A stretch of 64,000 nucleotides of DNA from Flavobacteriaceae bacterium. GTDB taxonomy: Bacteria > Bacteroidota > Bacteroidia > Flavobacteriales > Flavobacteriaceae. Shown piece by piece: positions 18,829 through 25,587 of the stretch. How positions within the stretch are numbered: position 1 is the stretch's first letter; each line of letters opens with the position of its first letter. Location: NCBI GenBank assembly GCA_018669795.1, contig JABHSQ010000026.1, forward strand, positions 62,001 through 126,000, in the 5' to 3' direction. The notes under the pieces were generated by a model that saw only the letters and a list, made by a program, of their open reading frames with translations, searched no databases and was not told where the DNA came from. The translations under genes and the position numbers were made by a program.

Positions 18829-18836
18829 TATTTTTG
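18829..18836 (+). promoter_or_regulatory. -7 promoter box for rseP
   Basis: TATTTTTG fits TAnnTTTG. The -33 TTG is not evident at normal spacing. The implied leader is about 15 bases. Confidence 0.4.
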
Positions 18837-18855
18837 CACCCTAATTTTATAGACT

Positions 18856-20181
18856 ATGAGTCCATTTGCTGTTAAAGCACTACAATTGCTTCTAAGCCTT
18901 TCTTTACTAATTGTCCTTCACGAATTGGGGCATTTTATACCTGCCAAATTATTTAAAACTCGGGTAGAGAAGTTTTACCTTTTTTTTGATATAAAGTTCT
19001 CTTTATTTAAAAAGAAAATAGGAGAAACTGTTTATGGTATTGGTTGGTTACCACTTGGAGGATATGTGAAAATATCTGGAATGATTGATGAGAGTATGGA
19101 CAAAGAGCAAATGGCCTTGCCCCCTCAACCTTGGGAATTTAGATCCAAACCAACATGGCAACGATTAATTATTATGTTAGGTGGTGTAACTGTTAATATT
19201 ATTGTTGGGTTTGTAATATATATATGCATTTTTTTCTTTGTTGGTCAAAAAATTGTTACCAATGATGAATTGCCAAATGGTTTTGCTGTTTCTCAAACAT
19301 TTAAAGACCTAGGTTTTAAAAATGGGGATAAAGTTTTAAAGCTCAATGGGGAAGATTTTGAAAATTTAAATAACTTAAACCGTTACTTATTCTTAAGAGA
19401 TGTTAATTCATTGACCGTAAAGCACAGCGATGGGAATACGGAAACAATTTCGATTCCGGAGGAAGTTGGTATGACTATGTTTAAAGCAGGTGAATTAAGA
19501 CCTTTTCAGCCTGTAAGAAGTAATGTTTTAGACACTATTATTCCAAATTATCCTGCTGAAAAAGCTGGATTATTAAAAGGAGATAAAATTGTATCAGTTA
19601 ACGGAGTAACAACGCTTAATTGGGCAAGTTTATCAGAAAACATAAAAGCAAATCCTAGTACGGAAGTTACTTTAACTATTGATAGAGACGGGGGCTTAGA
19701 AACAATTAAAGTTACTCCTAGGGAAGATGGTACCATTGGAATTAATAATTTCGGTTTAGAGTATGAAAATGCATACAAACAAGTAAAATATGGCTTTATT
19801 GAAAGCTTAGGAGGAGGAATCAACTATGGATATAATGTTTTAACAGACTATGTAAAACAATTTAAATATGTATTTACATCTGAGGGAGCTACACAAGTAG
19901 GTGGGTTTGGAGCAATTGCTAATTTATTTCCTGGTACATGGAATTGGATTTCTTTCTGGCATACCACTGCTTTAATTTCAATTATTTTAGCATTTATGAA
20001 TATTCTGCCAATACCAGCATTAGACGGTGGACATGTAGTATTTTTATTGTATGAGATGGCTACGGGACGTAAGCCTAATGAAAAGGTAATGGAGTATGCA
20101 CAGATGGTAGGATTTATATTATTAATTGCATTGGTATTATTCGCAAATGGGAATGATGTTTATAGATGGTTATTTAAATAA
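18856..20181 (+). CDS. rseP: site-2 intramembrane metalloprotease RseP
   Basis: 441 residues. The zinc motif HELGH is at residues 22-26 in the first membrane helix, and the third zinc ligand is Asp390 in ALDGGH in a C-terminal helix. Two PDZ-like regions lie between; the second contains YPAEKAGLLKGDKIVSVNG. It cleaves anti-sigma factors and signal peptide remnants within the inner membrane. With an ECF sigma/membrane partner pair at 7.6-9.6 kb, a functional link is possible but only inferred. Confidence 0.96.
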   Translation: MSPFAVKALQLLLSLSLLIVLHELGHFIPAKLFKTRVEKFYLFFDIKFSLFKKKIGETVYGIGWLPLGGYVKISGMIDESMDKEQMALPPQPWEFRSKPTWQRLIIMLGGVTVNIIVGFVIYICIFFFVGQKIVTNDELPNGFAVSQTFKDLGFKNGDKVLKLNGEDFENLNNLNRYLFLRDVNSLTVKHSDGNTETISIPEEVGMTMFKAGELRPFQPVRSNVLDTIIPNYPAEKAGLLKGDKIVSVNGVTTLNWASLSENIKANPSTEVTLTIDRDGGLETIKVTPREDGTIGINNFGLEYENAYKQVKYGFIESLGGGINYGYNVLTDYVKQFKYVFTSEGATQVGGFGAIANLFPGTWNWISFWHTTALISIILAFMNILPIPALDGGHVVFLLYEMATGRKPNEKVMEYAQMVGFILLIALVLFANGNDVYRWLFK

Positions 20182-20199
20182 TAAAAAAATAAAAATTGT

Positions 20200-20229
20200 T
20201 TGCTGCACATAAAAAATAAATTATATTTG
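20200..20229 (+). promoter_or_regulatory. promoter for tRNA-Asn
   Basis: TTG at 20200-20202 (within TTTG), 19 bases, then TATATTTG at 20222-20229. The transcript would carry a leader of about 70 bases removed by RNase P. Confidence 0.6.
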
Positions 20230-20303
20230 CACCCGCCTACAAAACTAATAAGGTTTTCAAAGGCAAAATTTAAGTTCTTATAATAACGTTTACTACCATA
20301 AAT

Positions 20304-20380
20304 TCCTCTTTAGCTCAGCTGGTTAGAGCACCTGACTGTTAATCAGGGTGTCCTTGGTTCGAGTCCAAGAAGAGGAGCCA
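20304..20380 (+). tRNA. tRNA-Asn (anticodon GTT)
   Basis: A full cloverleaf of 77 bases including an encoded CCA. The acceptor arms are TCCTCTT (20304-20310) and AAGAGGA (20370-20376), followed by discriminator G and CCA. The anticodon stem CCTGA/TCAGG encloses CTGTTAA, with anticodon GTT at 20338-20340. The T arm is CTTGG-TTCGAGT-CCAAG. The foreign-looking flavodoxin gene lies 220 bases downstream. Confidence 0.97.
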
Positions 20381-20388
20381 TATTAGAC

Positions 20389-20420
20389 AGGAGGTCATTT
20401 TTGACCTCCTTTTTATTTTT
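20389..20420 (+). terminator. intrinsic terminator of tRNA-Asn
   Basis: Arms AGGAGGTCA (20389-20397) and TGACCTCCT (20402-20410) with a 4-T loop, followed by TTTTATTTTT. It starts 8 bases after the CCA. Confidence 0.9.
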
Positions 20421-20601
20421 ATCACTTTTTAAAACCTTGCTGGCCAACATAATAAACTTGATCTCTGGAGTGAAAATGTGGTTGCAACTCTCAAAATCGA
20501 AATTTTCGAGTTTTTCCTCAAAGATGCAACAAAGAATCTTCTTTTTGGTATTCACATCGGCCGGAAACCATTAACTTGCTCACTTAAATGCAAGTATAAA
20601 A

Positions 20602-21201
20602 ATGATGCGATTAAAAGGTTGCCTAAAATTAGTGTTTACTCTTATAGTTGGCTTGGCTTATGGTGTGGGTTTCGGACAGCAAGACAGCTCCCAAATACCG
20701 ACTATACTTATTACATATGTTTCCAATTCCGGCAACACGGAAAAGTTGGCCAAATCGGTATACAAGGGCGCGACGGAAAACAACAGCGTTCATGTGGTCC
20801 TTAAGTCTGTATCGGAGACCACCAATGAGGATGTAATTTTAGCAGATGCCATTATCTTAGGATCACCAGTTTACAATGCCAATCCGGCTCCGGAGCTATT
20901 AACGTTTATTCAGGGCTGGCCTTTCGAAAAAACACCCCTACAGGATAAAATTGGAGCGGTTTTTGTAACCGCAGGAGGCATTTCTTCAGGAGAAGAACTG
21001 GTTCAAAACGCGCTGCAAAATGCCATGCTCATATTTGGCATGGTGGTGGTTGGTGGCGGGGAATGGACTACTCCTTTTGGAGCTTCCGCCATTAATGAAG
21101 AATTGAAGGGTTACCCGGAAAGGGATGATCTGTTTTCAAAAAAGGGCGAGCAGCTCGGCAGGCGCCTACGAGACGCGGTATTGCGGTGGAATGCGAAGTG
21201 A
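20602..21201 (+). CDS. exported flavodoxin/NAD(P)H-quinone-oxidoreductase-like protein
   Basis: 199 residues. A hydrophobic N-terminus (LVFTLIVGLAYGVGFG) reads as a signal peptide, unusual for a flavodoxin. The mature part is a flavodoxin fold: the FMN phosphate loop is in YVSNSGNTEKLA, then LGSPVYNANPAPELLTFI and a central GAVFVTAGG. Length fits WrbA-like short flavodoxins. The gene is clearly richer in G+C than its surroundings: bases 21061-21180 contain 61 G or C in 120, against about one third elsewhere. It stands alone behind tRNA-Asn. Horizontal transfer is inferred. Either of two adjacent ATGs (20602, 20605) may be used. Confidence 0.75.
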   Translation: MMRLKGCLKLVFTLIVGLAYGVGFGQQDSSQIPTILITYVSNSGNTEKLAKSVYKGATENNSVHVVLKSVSETTNEDVILADAIILGSPVYNANPAPELLTFIQGWPFEKTPLQDKIGAVFVTAGGISSGEELVQNALQNAMLIFGMVVVGGGEWTTPFGASAINEELKGYPERDDLFSKKGEQLGRRLRDAVLRWNAK

Positions 21202-21222
21202 TATTTGGTATTTAAGACAACA

Positions 21223-21309
21223 ATGAAATCTTTAAGAATTTCAATCCTATTATTCACATTACTAAATATGCTTCTCTTCTTTTTCACAAGACAAAAAAGT
21301 GTTAATTAA
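21223..21309 (+). CDS. possible 28-residue hydrophobic peptide
   Basis: ATG at 21223 opens a short frame with one hydrophobic stretch (ISILLFTLLNMLLFFF) and a basic end, starting 21 bases after the flavodoxin stop. It could be a small membrane peptide or the remnant of a longer gene. Nothing else supports it. Confidence 0.25.
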   Translation: MKSLRISILLFTLLNMLLFFFTRQKSVN

Positions 21310-21314
21310 CCCTT

Positions 21315-22082
21315 TTATAGTAGTCTATATAAAACGGGCATCGCAACGATTTGGTTTGCTGTGAAATTTTTAAGAACGAAACTGTTTAGTCCTTTGATAA
21401 TTCCAATCCTACCGAGGATAAGAATTGGCAATATATCAATTAAACGATTCCATTTGCAATGATTGATTAATGCATAATCACATTTTTTATTCAGCGGAGA
21501 TAATGGAGTGCTATTAGTCAAATTAGCATTTTCAGTCCACCATCCAGCAGTATATTTCCATACATCCAATACAGTTTTCTCATCTTTACAATAAAAATAA
21601 TTGAAAAGAAAAACGCCATTTGTATTTTTATCTACTTCTGCTATTTTCATTTTATTTTGCGCTTTAGTTTTAAAAAAACGCTCAGTATTAGCTCTTAAAT
21701 AGTCTTCAATTTCTATTAATTTTTTATTGTTTTCTATCACATCAAGATTGTCTATAGATTCTGATTGGATAAGGATTACAATATCAAATTTTGCGGGTTG
21801 GATCTCAATATTTTTTTCTTTAATTAATTGAAGTCCTTCTTTACTCCCAGGAGGGATTATAAAACCGGAAAATAAATCAGCTCTCTGTACGCCTTCTATA
21901 TCCGTAAGTAAAGAAATTTTATCTTTTAATTCACACTCTAATTTTCTTTTATGACTTGATTTTTTAAAGAGGTGTTGTGGTTCAATTTCAGCTGCAATAA
22001 AAATATATCCAAAGGAATTTGGGGAGGATAACATTCCTTGTTCTTCAATGTTTTCTGCTAAAGTGGGATTGATTATTTTCAT
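21315..22082 (-). CDS. uncharacterised 255-residue protein
   Basis: No family with known function is recognised. The protein has no signal peptide or clear membrane helix. Two halves each look like an alpha/beta unit; the first contains the segment DIEGVQRADLFSGFIIPPG, the second DVWKYTAGWWTENANLTNSTPL followed by YALINHCKWNRLIDILP, Trp- and His-rich enough to suggest a conserved ligand pocket. A dimeric alpha-beta-barrel type fold is a guess. Its ATG overlaps the stop of the 48-residue gene (ATGA), so it is the third gene of the leftward operon starting at 22791. Confidence 0.7.
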   Translation of the reverse strand: MKIINPTLAENIEEQGMLSSPNSFGYIFIAAEIEPQHLFKKSSHKRKLECELKDKISLLTDIEGVQRADLFSGFIIPPGSKEGLQLIKEKNIEIQPAKFDIVILIQSESIDNLDVIENNKKLIEIEDYLRANTERFFKTKAQNKMKIAEVDKNTNGVFLFNYFYCKDEKTVLDVWKYTAGWWTENANLTNSTPLSPLNKKCDYALINHCKWNRLIDILPILILGRIGIIKGLNSFVLKNFTANQIVAMPVLYRLL

Positions 22083-22225
22083 TTTTTTTTAAAGATATTT
22101 CCCTTGCTGATAAGAAAAACAAACAGCAATGAAATAATAAATGAAAACAGATAGGCAAAACCCTCTTTTTGAGAGTTTATTCCAATATGATTTAAAATAA
22201 AATTTATGAAAAGATAACGCAACAT
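22079..22225 (-). CDS. 48-residue membrane peptide in the HXXEE operon
   Basis: Read directly from the sequence. The ATG at 22225 comes 2 bases after the stop of the HXXEE gene, and its TGA overlaps the ATG of the next gene (ATGA), so spacing on both sides is that of a translated gene. There is one hydrophobic C-terminal segment (AYLFSFIISLLFVFLIS) followed by a basic tail ending in KKK. It resembles no family I can name; it could be a small membrane protein or the end piece of a larger one split by mutation. Confidence 0.5.
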   Translation of the reverse strand: MLRYLFINFILNHIGINSQKEGFAYLFSFIISLLFVFLISKGNIFKKK

Positions 22226-22227
22226 TA

Positions 22228-22791
22228 TTATTTTCTTGAAGCTTTAATTTTTTTGGTCTCTTGAAGCGTTATTCTTAATCCCAGCCAGGCCGGTATTAGA
22301 GGTAATGCAGCAGTTGCTACCCCCGCAGTATATTGCCATTCCCCATAAATTATAAATGGAAAAATAAAATGCGTCAATTCTGCTACTGTCATTGCAAAAT
22401 AAAAGAAGGACAGAAAATAATAACCCAATGGCCATTTTTTTAGGATTAATATGGCTCCAGCAATCCACATGATTGGACCAAAAAAGGCTGCAAAGGTCAA
22501 AAAATCTCTTTGTGTAACAGAACTGCCTCCCAATTGTGAAGCCACCTGTTCAAACCCAAAAATATATTCCTCGTAAACGTGAACAATAAAAAAGATGACA
22601 GCAAGTAAATAATAGATGATGACTTTTGAAGTATCGAAATGCGTTTTATAACTCGTTTTCAAATACAACAAAAATCCGCCTGCACCTGCTCCTCCAATAA
22701 CAATTGGGCCGATTTTACCTAACAAAAAATAAGAGAAAATAGAAAGAAATATTATAAATACACCTGGAATTAAAATATCTTTGTTTTTCAT
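22228..22791 (-). CDS. HXXEE domain membrane protein
   Basis: 187 residues, hydrophobic throughout, with about six membrane segments. HVYEEYIFGFE near residues 71-81 supplies the His-x-x-Glu-Glu pattern that names the HXXEE family, and ELTHFIFPF near 138-146 adds another His/Glu pair in a later helix. The family has no settled function; paired acidic residues and His in membrane helices resemble metal- or lipid-acting enzymes. It is the first gene of a leftward operon with the 48-residue peptide and the 255-residue protein. Confidence 0.8.
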   Translation of the reverse strand: MKNKDILIPGVFIIFLSIFSYFLLGKIGPIVIGGAGAGGFLLYLKTSYKTHFDTSKVIIYYLLAVIFFIVHVYEEYIFGFEQVASQLGGSSVTQRDFLTFAAFFGPIMWIAGAILILKKWPLGYYFLSFFYFAMTVAELTHFIFPFIIYGEWQYTAGVATAALPLIPAWLGLRITLQETKKIKASRK

Positions 22792-23200
22792 TTATAAATA
22801 ATTATATGTGGTTATCATACATACTTATCGTAAATAAGTAGTGCTAAAGTAATTGATTTTTAATAATTTAAGGGATAATTAACCAAAATTGTAAAAAAAC
22901 TAATTTTAACACCTATTCTTTTATTGATAATTTAAACTGTTTAACAGAAGAGAGCTACATACTTATAAAAACGCAAATGATAAATGGCTTTTAAGTGAAA
23001 TAACTGCAATTTCTAACAATAAATGAAACTAAACCACAGGCACATCATCTTCTATAAGTTATGTTATAAAATACACTTTACCCAGAATGAAACAAGCTAC
23101 TTCCTTCACAATTAAAGGAAGTTTACGGTCGTTAATTAAGTGTTATTGAGAATGGAGAAATGGATGTTGTCCAAGGCGAGTGGATCGTCAAAAGAAGAAA

Positions 23201-23232
23201 TTGTGTTGCAGCTCCGAGTAATAGGGGGAGCA
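23201..23232 (+). repeat. 32-bp repeat, copy 1
   Basis: It begins TTGTGTTGCAGC and ends AATAGGGGGAGCA. It matches the copy at 23952-23983 at 27 of 32 positions, and all five differences are transitions. Like copy 2 it is followed within about 15 bases by a hairpin with a T run. Confidence 0.7.
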
Positions 23233-23247
23233 TCTTATAAAAGTAAA

Positions 23248-23279
23248 ACCGTTATACTGTTATAGTATAGCGGTTTTTG
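23248..23279 (+). terminator. terminator-like hairpin behind repeat copy 1
   Basis: An 11-bp stem (ACCGTTATACT 23248-23258 with AGTATAGCGGT 23264-23274, one G-T pair) and a 5-base loop, followed by TTTTG. No gene is seen directly upstream of it. Confidence 0.65.
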
Positions 23280-23346
23280 TTTGTCAAATAATATTTTGTA
23301 AATAAAACTTGACATTTTAAATAAAAGATTTATTTTTGTCAAATAA
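23280..23346 (+). promoter_or_regulatory. candidate operator pair TTTGTCAAATAA
   Basis: The 12-mer TTTGTCAAATAA occurs at 23280-23291 and at 23335-23346. Its first nine bases, TTTGTCAAA, form an odd palindrome. The second copy shares its TTTG with the -7 box and covers the predicted transcript start; the first lies upstream of the -33 box. Together they look like sites for the XRE regulator encoded 400 bases downstream. Confidence 0.45.
23309..23338 (+). promoter_or_regulatory. promoter of the membrane protein/XRE pair
   Basis: TTG at 23309-23311 (in TTGACA), 19 bases, then TATTTTTG at 23331-23338, a full consensus match. The predicted start near 23343 leaves a leader of about 16 bases. Confidence 0.65.
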
Positions 23347-23358
23347 ACTTTACAAATT

Positions 23359-23751
23359 ATGAAAGAAGAAAGAAAAAAACATCTGCTAAACTTAGGATTA
23401 TGGACGTGGTCATGGGTTGCTACTTTGGCAATTGCCACATTTGGACCAAAATTTATTTGGGATGACCATACCGTACTAACAACCTTTGCAATACTTACAA
23501 ACCTTGTTAATGGTGTACTTATGATCTTGGCAAATAGAAAGTTATTTAACCATTATGATGAATTGGAGCGGAAGATTCATTTGGAGTCTTTAGCATTAAC
23601 ACTTGGGTTGACTGTTATAATAGGACTCACCTATTCGTTATTGGATCAAGTCAACCTAATACCGTTTGATGCAGAAATAGGAATTCTTGTTGGATTTGTT
23701 GGACTAACCTATATGATTACTTTATTGATTAATAGAAAAAGATATTCATGA
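23359..23751 (+). CDS. four-helix membrane protein partnered with an XRE regulator
   Basis: 130 residues with four predicted membrane segments and a conserved-looking cytoplasmic turn, NHYDELERKIHLESLALT, near the middle. Proteins of this form (a YDELxRKIxLEAL motif followed by two helices) are often encoded in front of small XRE regulators in many bacteria, from memory. Here the stop overlaps the regulator ATG (ATGA). Function is unknown. Confidence 0.75.
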   Translation: MKEERKKHLLNLGLWTWSWVATLAIATFGPKFIWDDHTVLTTFAILTNLVNGVLMILANRKLFNHYDELERKIHLESLALTLGLTVIIGLTYSLLDQVNLIPFDAEIGILVGFVGLTYMITLLINRKRYS

Positions 23752-23948
23752 AGAATCGGGTTAGAGAATTAAGAAAACTGAAAGGCCTAACGCAAGAACA
23801 ATTAGCTGAAGTGATTGGAGTTTCGAGACAAACTATAAATGCTATTGAAAAGGAGAAGTTCGACCCAAGCTTACCCACAGCATTTAAAATGTCAAAACTA
23901 TTTGATCTTCCTATTGAAGATTTCTTTCTTTTTAATGAAGTAGAATAG
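23748..23948 (+). CDS. small XRE-family HTH transcriptional regulator (YozG-like)
   Basis: 66 residues, nearly all helix-turn-helix: VRELRKLKGLTQEQLAEVIG and VSRQTINAIEKEKFDPSLPT are the two halves of the DNA-binding motif, and the chain ends FDLPIEDFFLFNEVE, typical of the short Cro/XRE group. It overlaps the membrane-protein gene by 4 bases. It probably controls its own promoter at 23309-23338, where a palindromic repeat overlaps the -7 box. The second 32-bp repeat starts 4 bases after its stop. Confidence 0.93.
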   Translation: MKNRVRELRKLKGLTQEQLAEVIGVSRQTINAIEKEKFDPSLPTAFKMSKLFDLPIEDFFLFNEVE

Positions 23949-23951
23949 ATT

Positions 23952-23983
23952 TTGTGCTGCAACTTTGAATAATAGGGGGAGCA
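23952..23983 (+). repeat. 32-bp repeat, copy 2
   Basis: It begins TTGTGCTGCAAC and ends AATAGGGGGAGCA, 27/32 identical to copy 1 at 23201-23232. It sits between the XRE stop and a strong terminator-like hairpin. Confidence 0.7.
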
Positions 23984-23987
23984 GAAC

Positions 23988-24020
23988 AACCCTTTATATC
24001 ATTGATGTAGAGGGTTTTTG
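23988..24020 (+). terminator. intrinsic terminator of the membrane protein/XRE pair
   Basis: A 13-bp stem (AACCCTTTATATC 23988-24000 with GATGTAGAGGGTT 24004-24016, two G-T pairs), a 3-base loop, then TTTG and further T-rich sequence. Confidence 0.75.
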
Positions 24021-24288
24021 CTTTTATAGAGTTTTAGTGGACTCTCCCACTCAAACCAGTCTCGAAAGCCTCCTAAAAGGTTTCTACTTATCTGATAACA
24101 AACATCTCAAAGAACAATTTAAAACTACAAAAATTGGCAGACAATTGACAGATACTTATGTTCTTTTCGACTTTTAGCATTTTTCTCAACGGTCGTTGTA
24201 CCAAGTCCTCTGAACTATTTTTTGCAAAAAACCACCCTAAATTAATAGAATGGCTTTATTTTATTTGTTTCTACTATAAGAATTTTTC

Positions 24289-24366
24289 TTATTTATTGTG
24301 AGAACCATCACAAAATCCATCAAGGTTTTGAGTGTTTCCACATCCACATTTAGGTTTGTCTGACAT
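24289..24366 (-). CDS. 25-residue CDGSH-type iron-sulfur peptide
   Basis: Read from the reverse strand: ATG at 24366, TAA at 24289. The peptide contains C-G-C-G-N-T-Q-N-L-D-G-F-C-D-G-S-H. The CDGSH consensus is CxCx2(S/T)x3PxCDG(S/T)H; here the spacing to the third Cys is one residue longer and the Pro is Asp. All four expected 2Fe-2S ligands (three Cys, one His) are present. Its role is unknown; larger CDGSH proteins carry redox-active 2Fe-2S clusters. It has no close neighbour on its strand. Confidence 0.65.
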   Translation of the reverse strand: MSDKPKCGCGNTQNLDGFCDGSHNK

Positions 24367-24799
24367 AATAATTATAATTTAGATTATAAATATATTATTA
24401 AAACTCTTTAGAATGAATATAGATTAAGCTTTAAACACTATTACTGGTTTAGTATTTAGGAATATTTTCTTTTTCATCTCACATAACATTATAAAGGTTA
24501 GCATTTATAAATAGTTGATTTTTCGTCATTTTCGACATTTTTTATCTTTTTTTAAGTGTTTTTTGTCTGTTTTTAGTCTTTTTTGATAGTTTTTGTTGTT
24601 TTTTTAAATATGCTATTAAAAATTAATAACCCAAGAAATGCTATAATTGAAAGCTGTAGCAAAGCTATTCTATATAAAGAAAGTAGTAGTTAGATTTAGA
24701 TAGAAGGTATCTCTTCGGTTGCTAATTCAGCTAATCTAAAACTCTTAACTAAGTTAGGTATATAATTATTATATTTATAGCATATTTAAAATATACAAC
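24367..24799. other. 433-base stretch without a gene
   Basis: It contains the phased T-tracts at 24519-24605. Apart from those it is AT-rich with a weak -7-like TATATTTA at 24770-24777 before the lipoprotein gene. No RNA gene or frame is recognised. Confidence 0.5.
24519..24605 (+). other. nine T-tracts in helical phase (intrinsically curved DNA)
   Basis: Runs of 4-7 T occur at 24519, 24529, 24538, 24547, 24559, 24570, 24579, 24590 and 24599 (start positions). Centre-to-centre distances are 9.5, 10, 9.5, 11.5, 10.5, 9.5, 10.5 and 10 bases, mean about 10.1, close to one helical turn. Phased A/T-tracts of this kind bend DNA strongly. The tracts are separated by short, differing spacers, so this is not a simple tandem repeat. 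Confidence 0.7.
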
Positions 24800-25285
24800 A
24801 TGAAAAAATTATTATTAGTTTTAGCCTTAGGATTGGCATTTATCTCTTGTAATGAAAAAGAAAAAGAGAAGATCATAGCCGAATCAGAGGTAATAGACCC
24901 TTTGAGAAAGGTAATATATATTAAGAATAAAAACAGCGAGGGAAAAGAAATTGAATTAAAGTTTAGAGCCTCAGAGCTATATGAAGTTAGGAAGTTGCCA
25001 ATACCTGATGAGGCTATGTTAAATAAAACAGCAAATTTAGCTTTTAAGTATGCTGATTATGGTGTAGATAACACATTTACTTATGAGTTTTTGAGCGGAA
25101 TCAAAGACCCTATTTATTTAAACCCTAATGATGAAGGAGGAGGCATGAATATAGTTATAAAAGGGAAAGCTCTTAATATGTATGGTGTTCCTATATCAGT
25201 TACTACTGCTATTACATTTAATACTGAGGGAGATGTAATGAAATATGATGATGGCAGATTACGAATTACTACGACTAAGTATTAA
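24800..25285 (+). CDS. hypothetical lipoprotein
   Basis: 161 residues. MKKLLLVLALGLAFISC is a lipoprotein signal with the lipidated Cys at 17, followed by a charged NEKEKEKI stretch. The mature part has no motif I recognise; it looks like a compact beta-rich domain. It is preceded by the curved-DNA stretch and followed by about 300 bases without a gene. Confidence 0.75.
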   Translation: MKKLLLVLALGLAFISCNEKEKEKIIAESEVIDPLRKVIYIKNKNSEGKEIELKFRASELYEVRKLPIPDEAMLNKTANLAFKYADYGVDNTFTYEFLSGIKDPIYLNPNDEGGGMNIVIKGKALNMYGVPISVTTAITFNTEGDVMKYDDGRLRITTTKY

Positions 25286-25587
25286 ACAATAGACAAACCA
25301 AGTAAAACTAAAGCCTCTTACATTCATTTTAGGTTTTTTTATATAGGTAAGTTCAAGTCAGTTTAATAATTATTAATTCCAAATTTTAGACTTTGGGTTT
25401 TATGTGGTAATTACAATTATTATTTTGTATTTAGTGATAGCTTTTGGTTATTTAATGTTACCCACTAAAGAGGATTAATAAAAAAGCACAATTTGCTTAA
25501 TAGATTTTATATAATCTTCTTTACTATTATACAGACCATTTTTTTACCATTTATCACCTCCATATTTATTACCATAATGATTAAATA
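25286..25587. other. 302-base stretch without a confident gene
   Basis: A short hydrophobic frame ending in LMLPTKED before a TAA at 25479 has no ATG start and is not called. Nothing else is seen. Confidence 0.4.

Larger units (their letters stand above)
22792..23358. other. 567-base stretch without a gene
   Basis: It holds a perfect 8-bp hairpin (ACTTCCTT 23099-23106 / AAGGAAGT 23115-23122, loop of 8), the first 32-bp repeat (23201-23232), a terminator-like hairpin (23248-23279) and the promoter/operator region of the next gene pair (23280-23346). The part 23123-23230 reads as weakly protein-like in more than one frame but has no usable start, so it may be the end of a decayed gene. The rest is AT-rich with nothing recognised. 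Confidence 0.5.
23949..24288. other. 340-base stretch after the XRE gene
   Basis: It holds repeat copy 2 (23952-23983) and the hairpin at 23988-24020. From 24021 to 24288 nothing is recognised; an open frame across this part starts inside the repeat and terminator and is not believed. Confidence 0.5.

Noticed and set aside
20343-20555. A leftward open frame ending in a LGLEPRTP-like string
   Set aside because: It is the antisense reading of tRNA-Asn and its terminator, a well-known false gene type.
23201-23232. The repeat as the 3' end of a tRNA or tmRNA
   Set aside because: The GGGGGAGCA end is suggestive, but no T-loop (TTCGA) or upstream cloverleaf is present.
23201-23983. The 32-bp repeats as integron attC sites
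   Set aside because: No GTTRRRY/RYYYAAC core sites and no integron integrase in the window.
23965-24177. A 70-codon rightward frame starting with MNNRGSR
   Set aside because: It starts inside repeat copy 2 and runs through a strong terminator; no family features.
20304-24800. A genomic island bounded by a duplicated tRNA-Asn 3' end
   Set aside because: No second copy of the acceptor/T-arm sequence was found by eye up to 25.6 kb, and no integrase is present; only foreign composition of one gene supports it.
25405-25481. A short hydrophobic frame ending LMLPTKED
   Set aside because: No ATG, no ribosome-binding context and no coupling to a neighbour.
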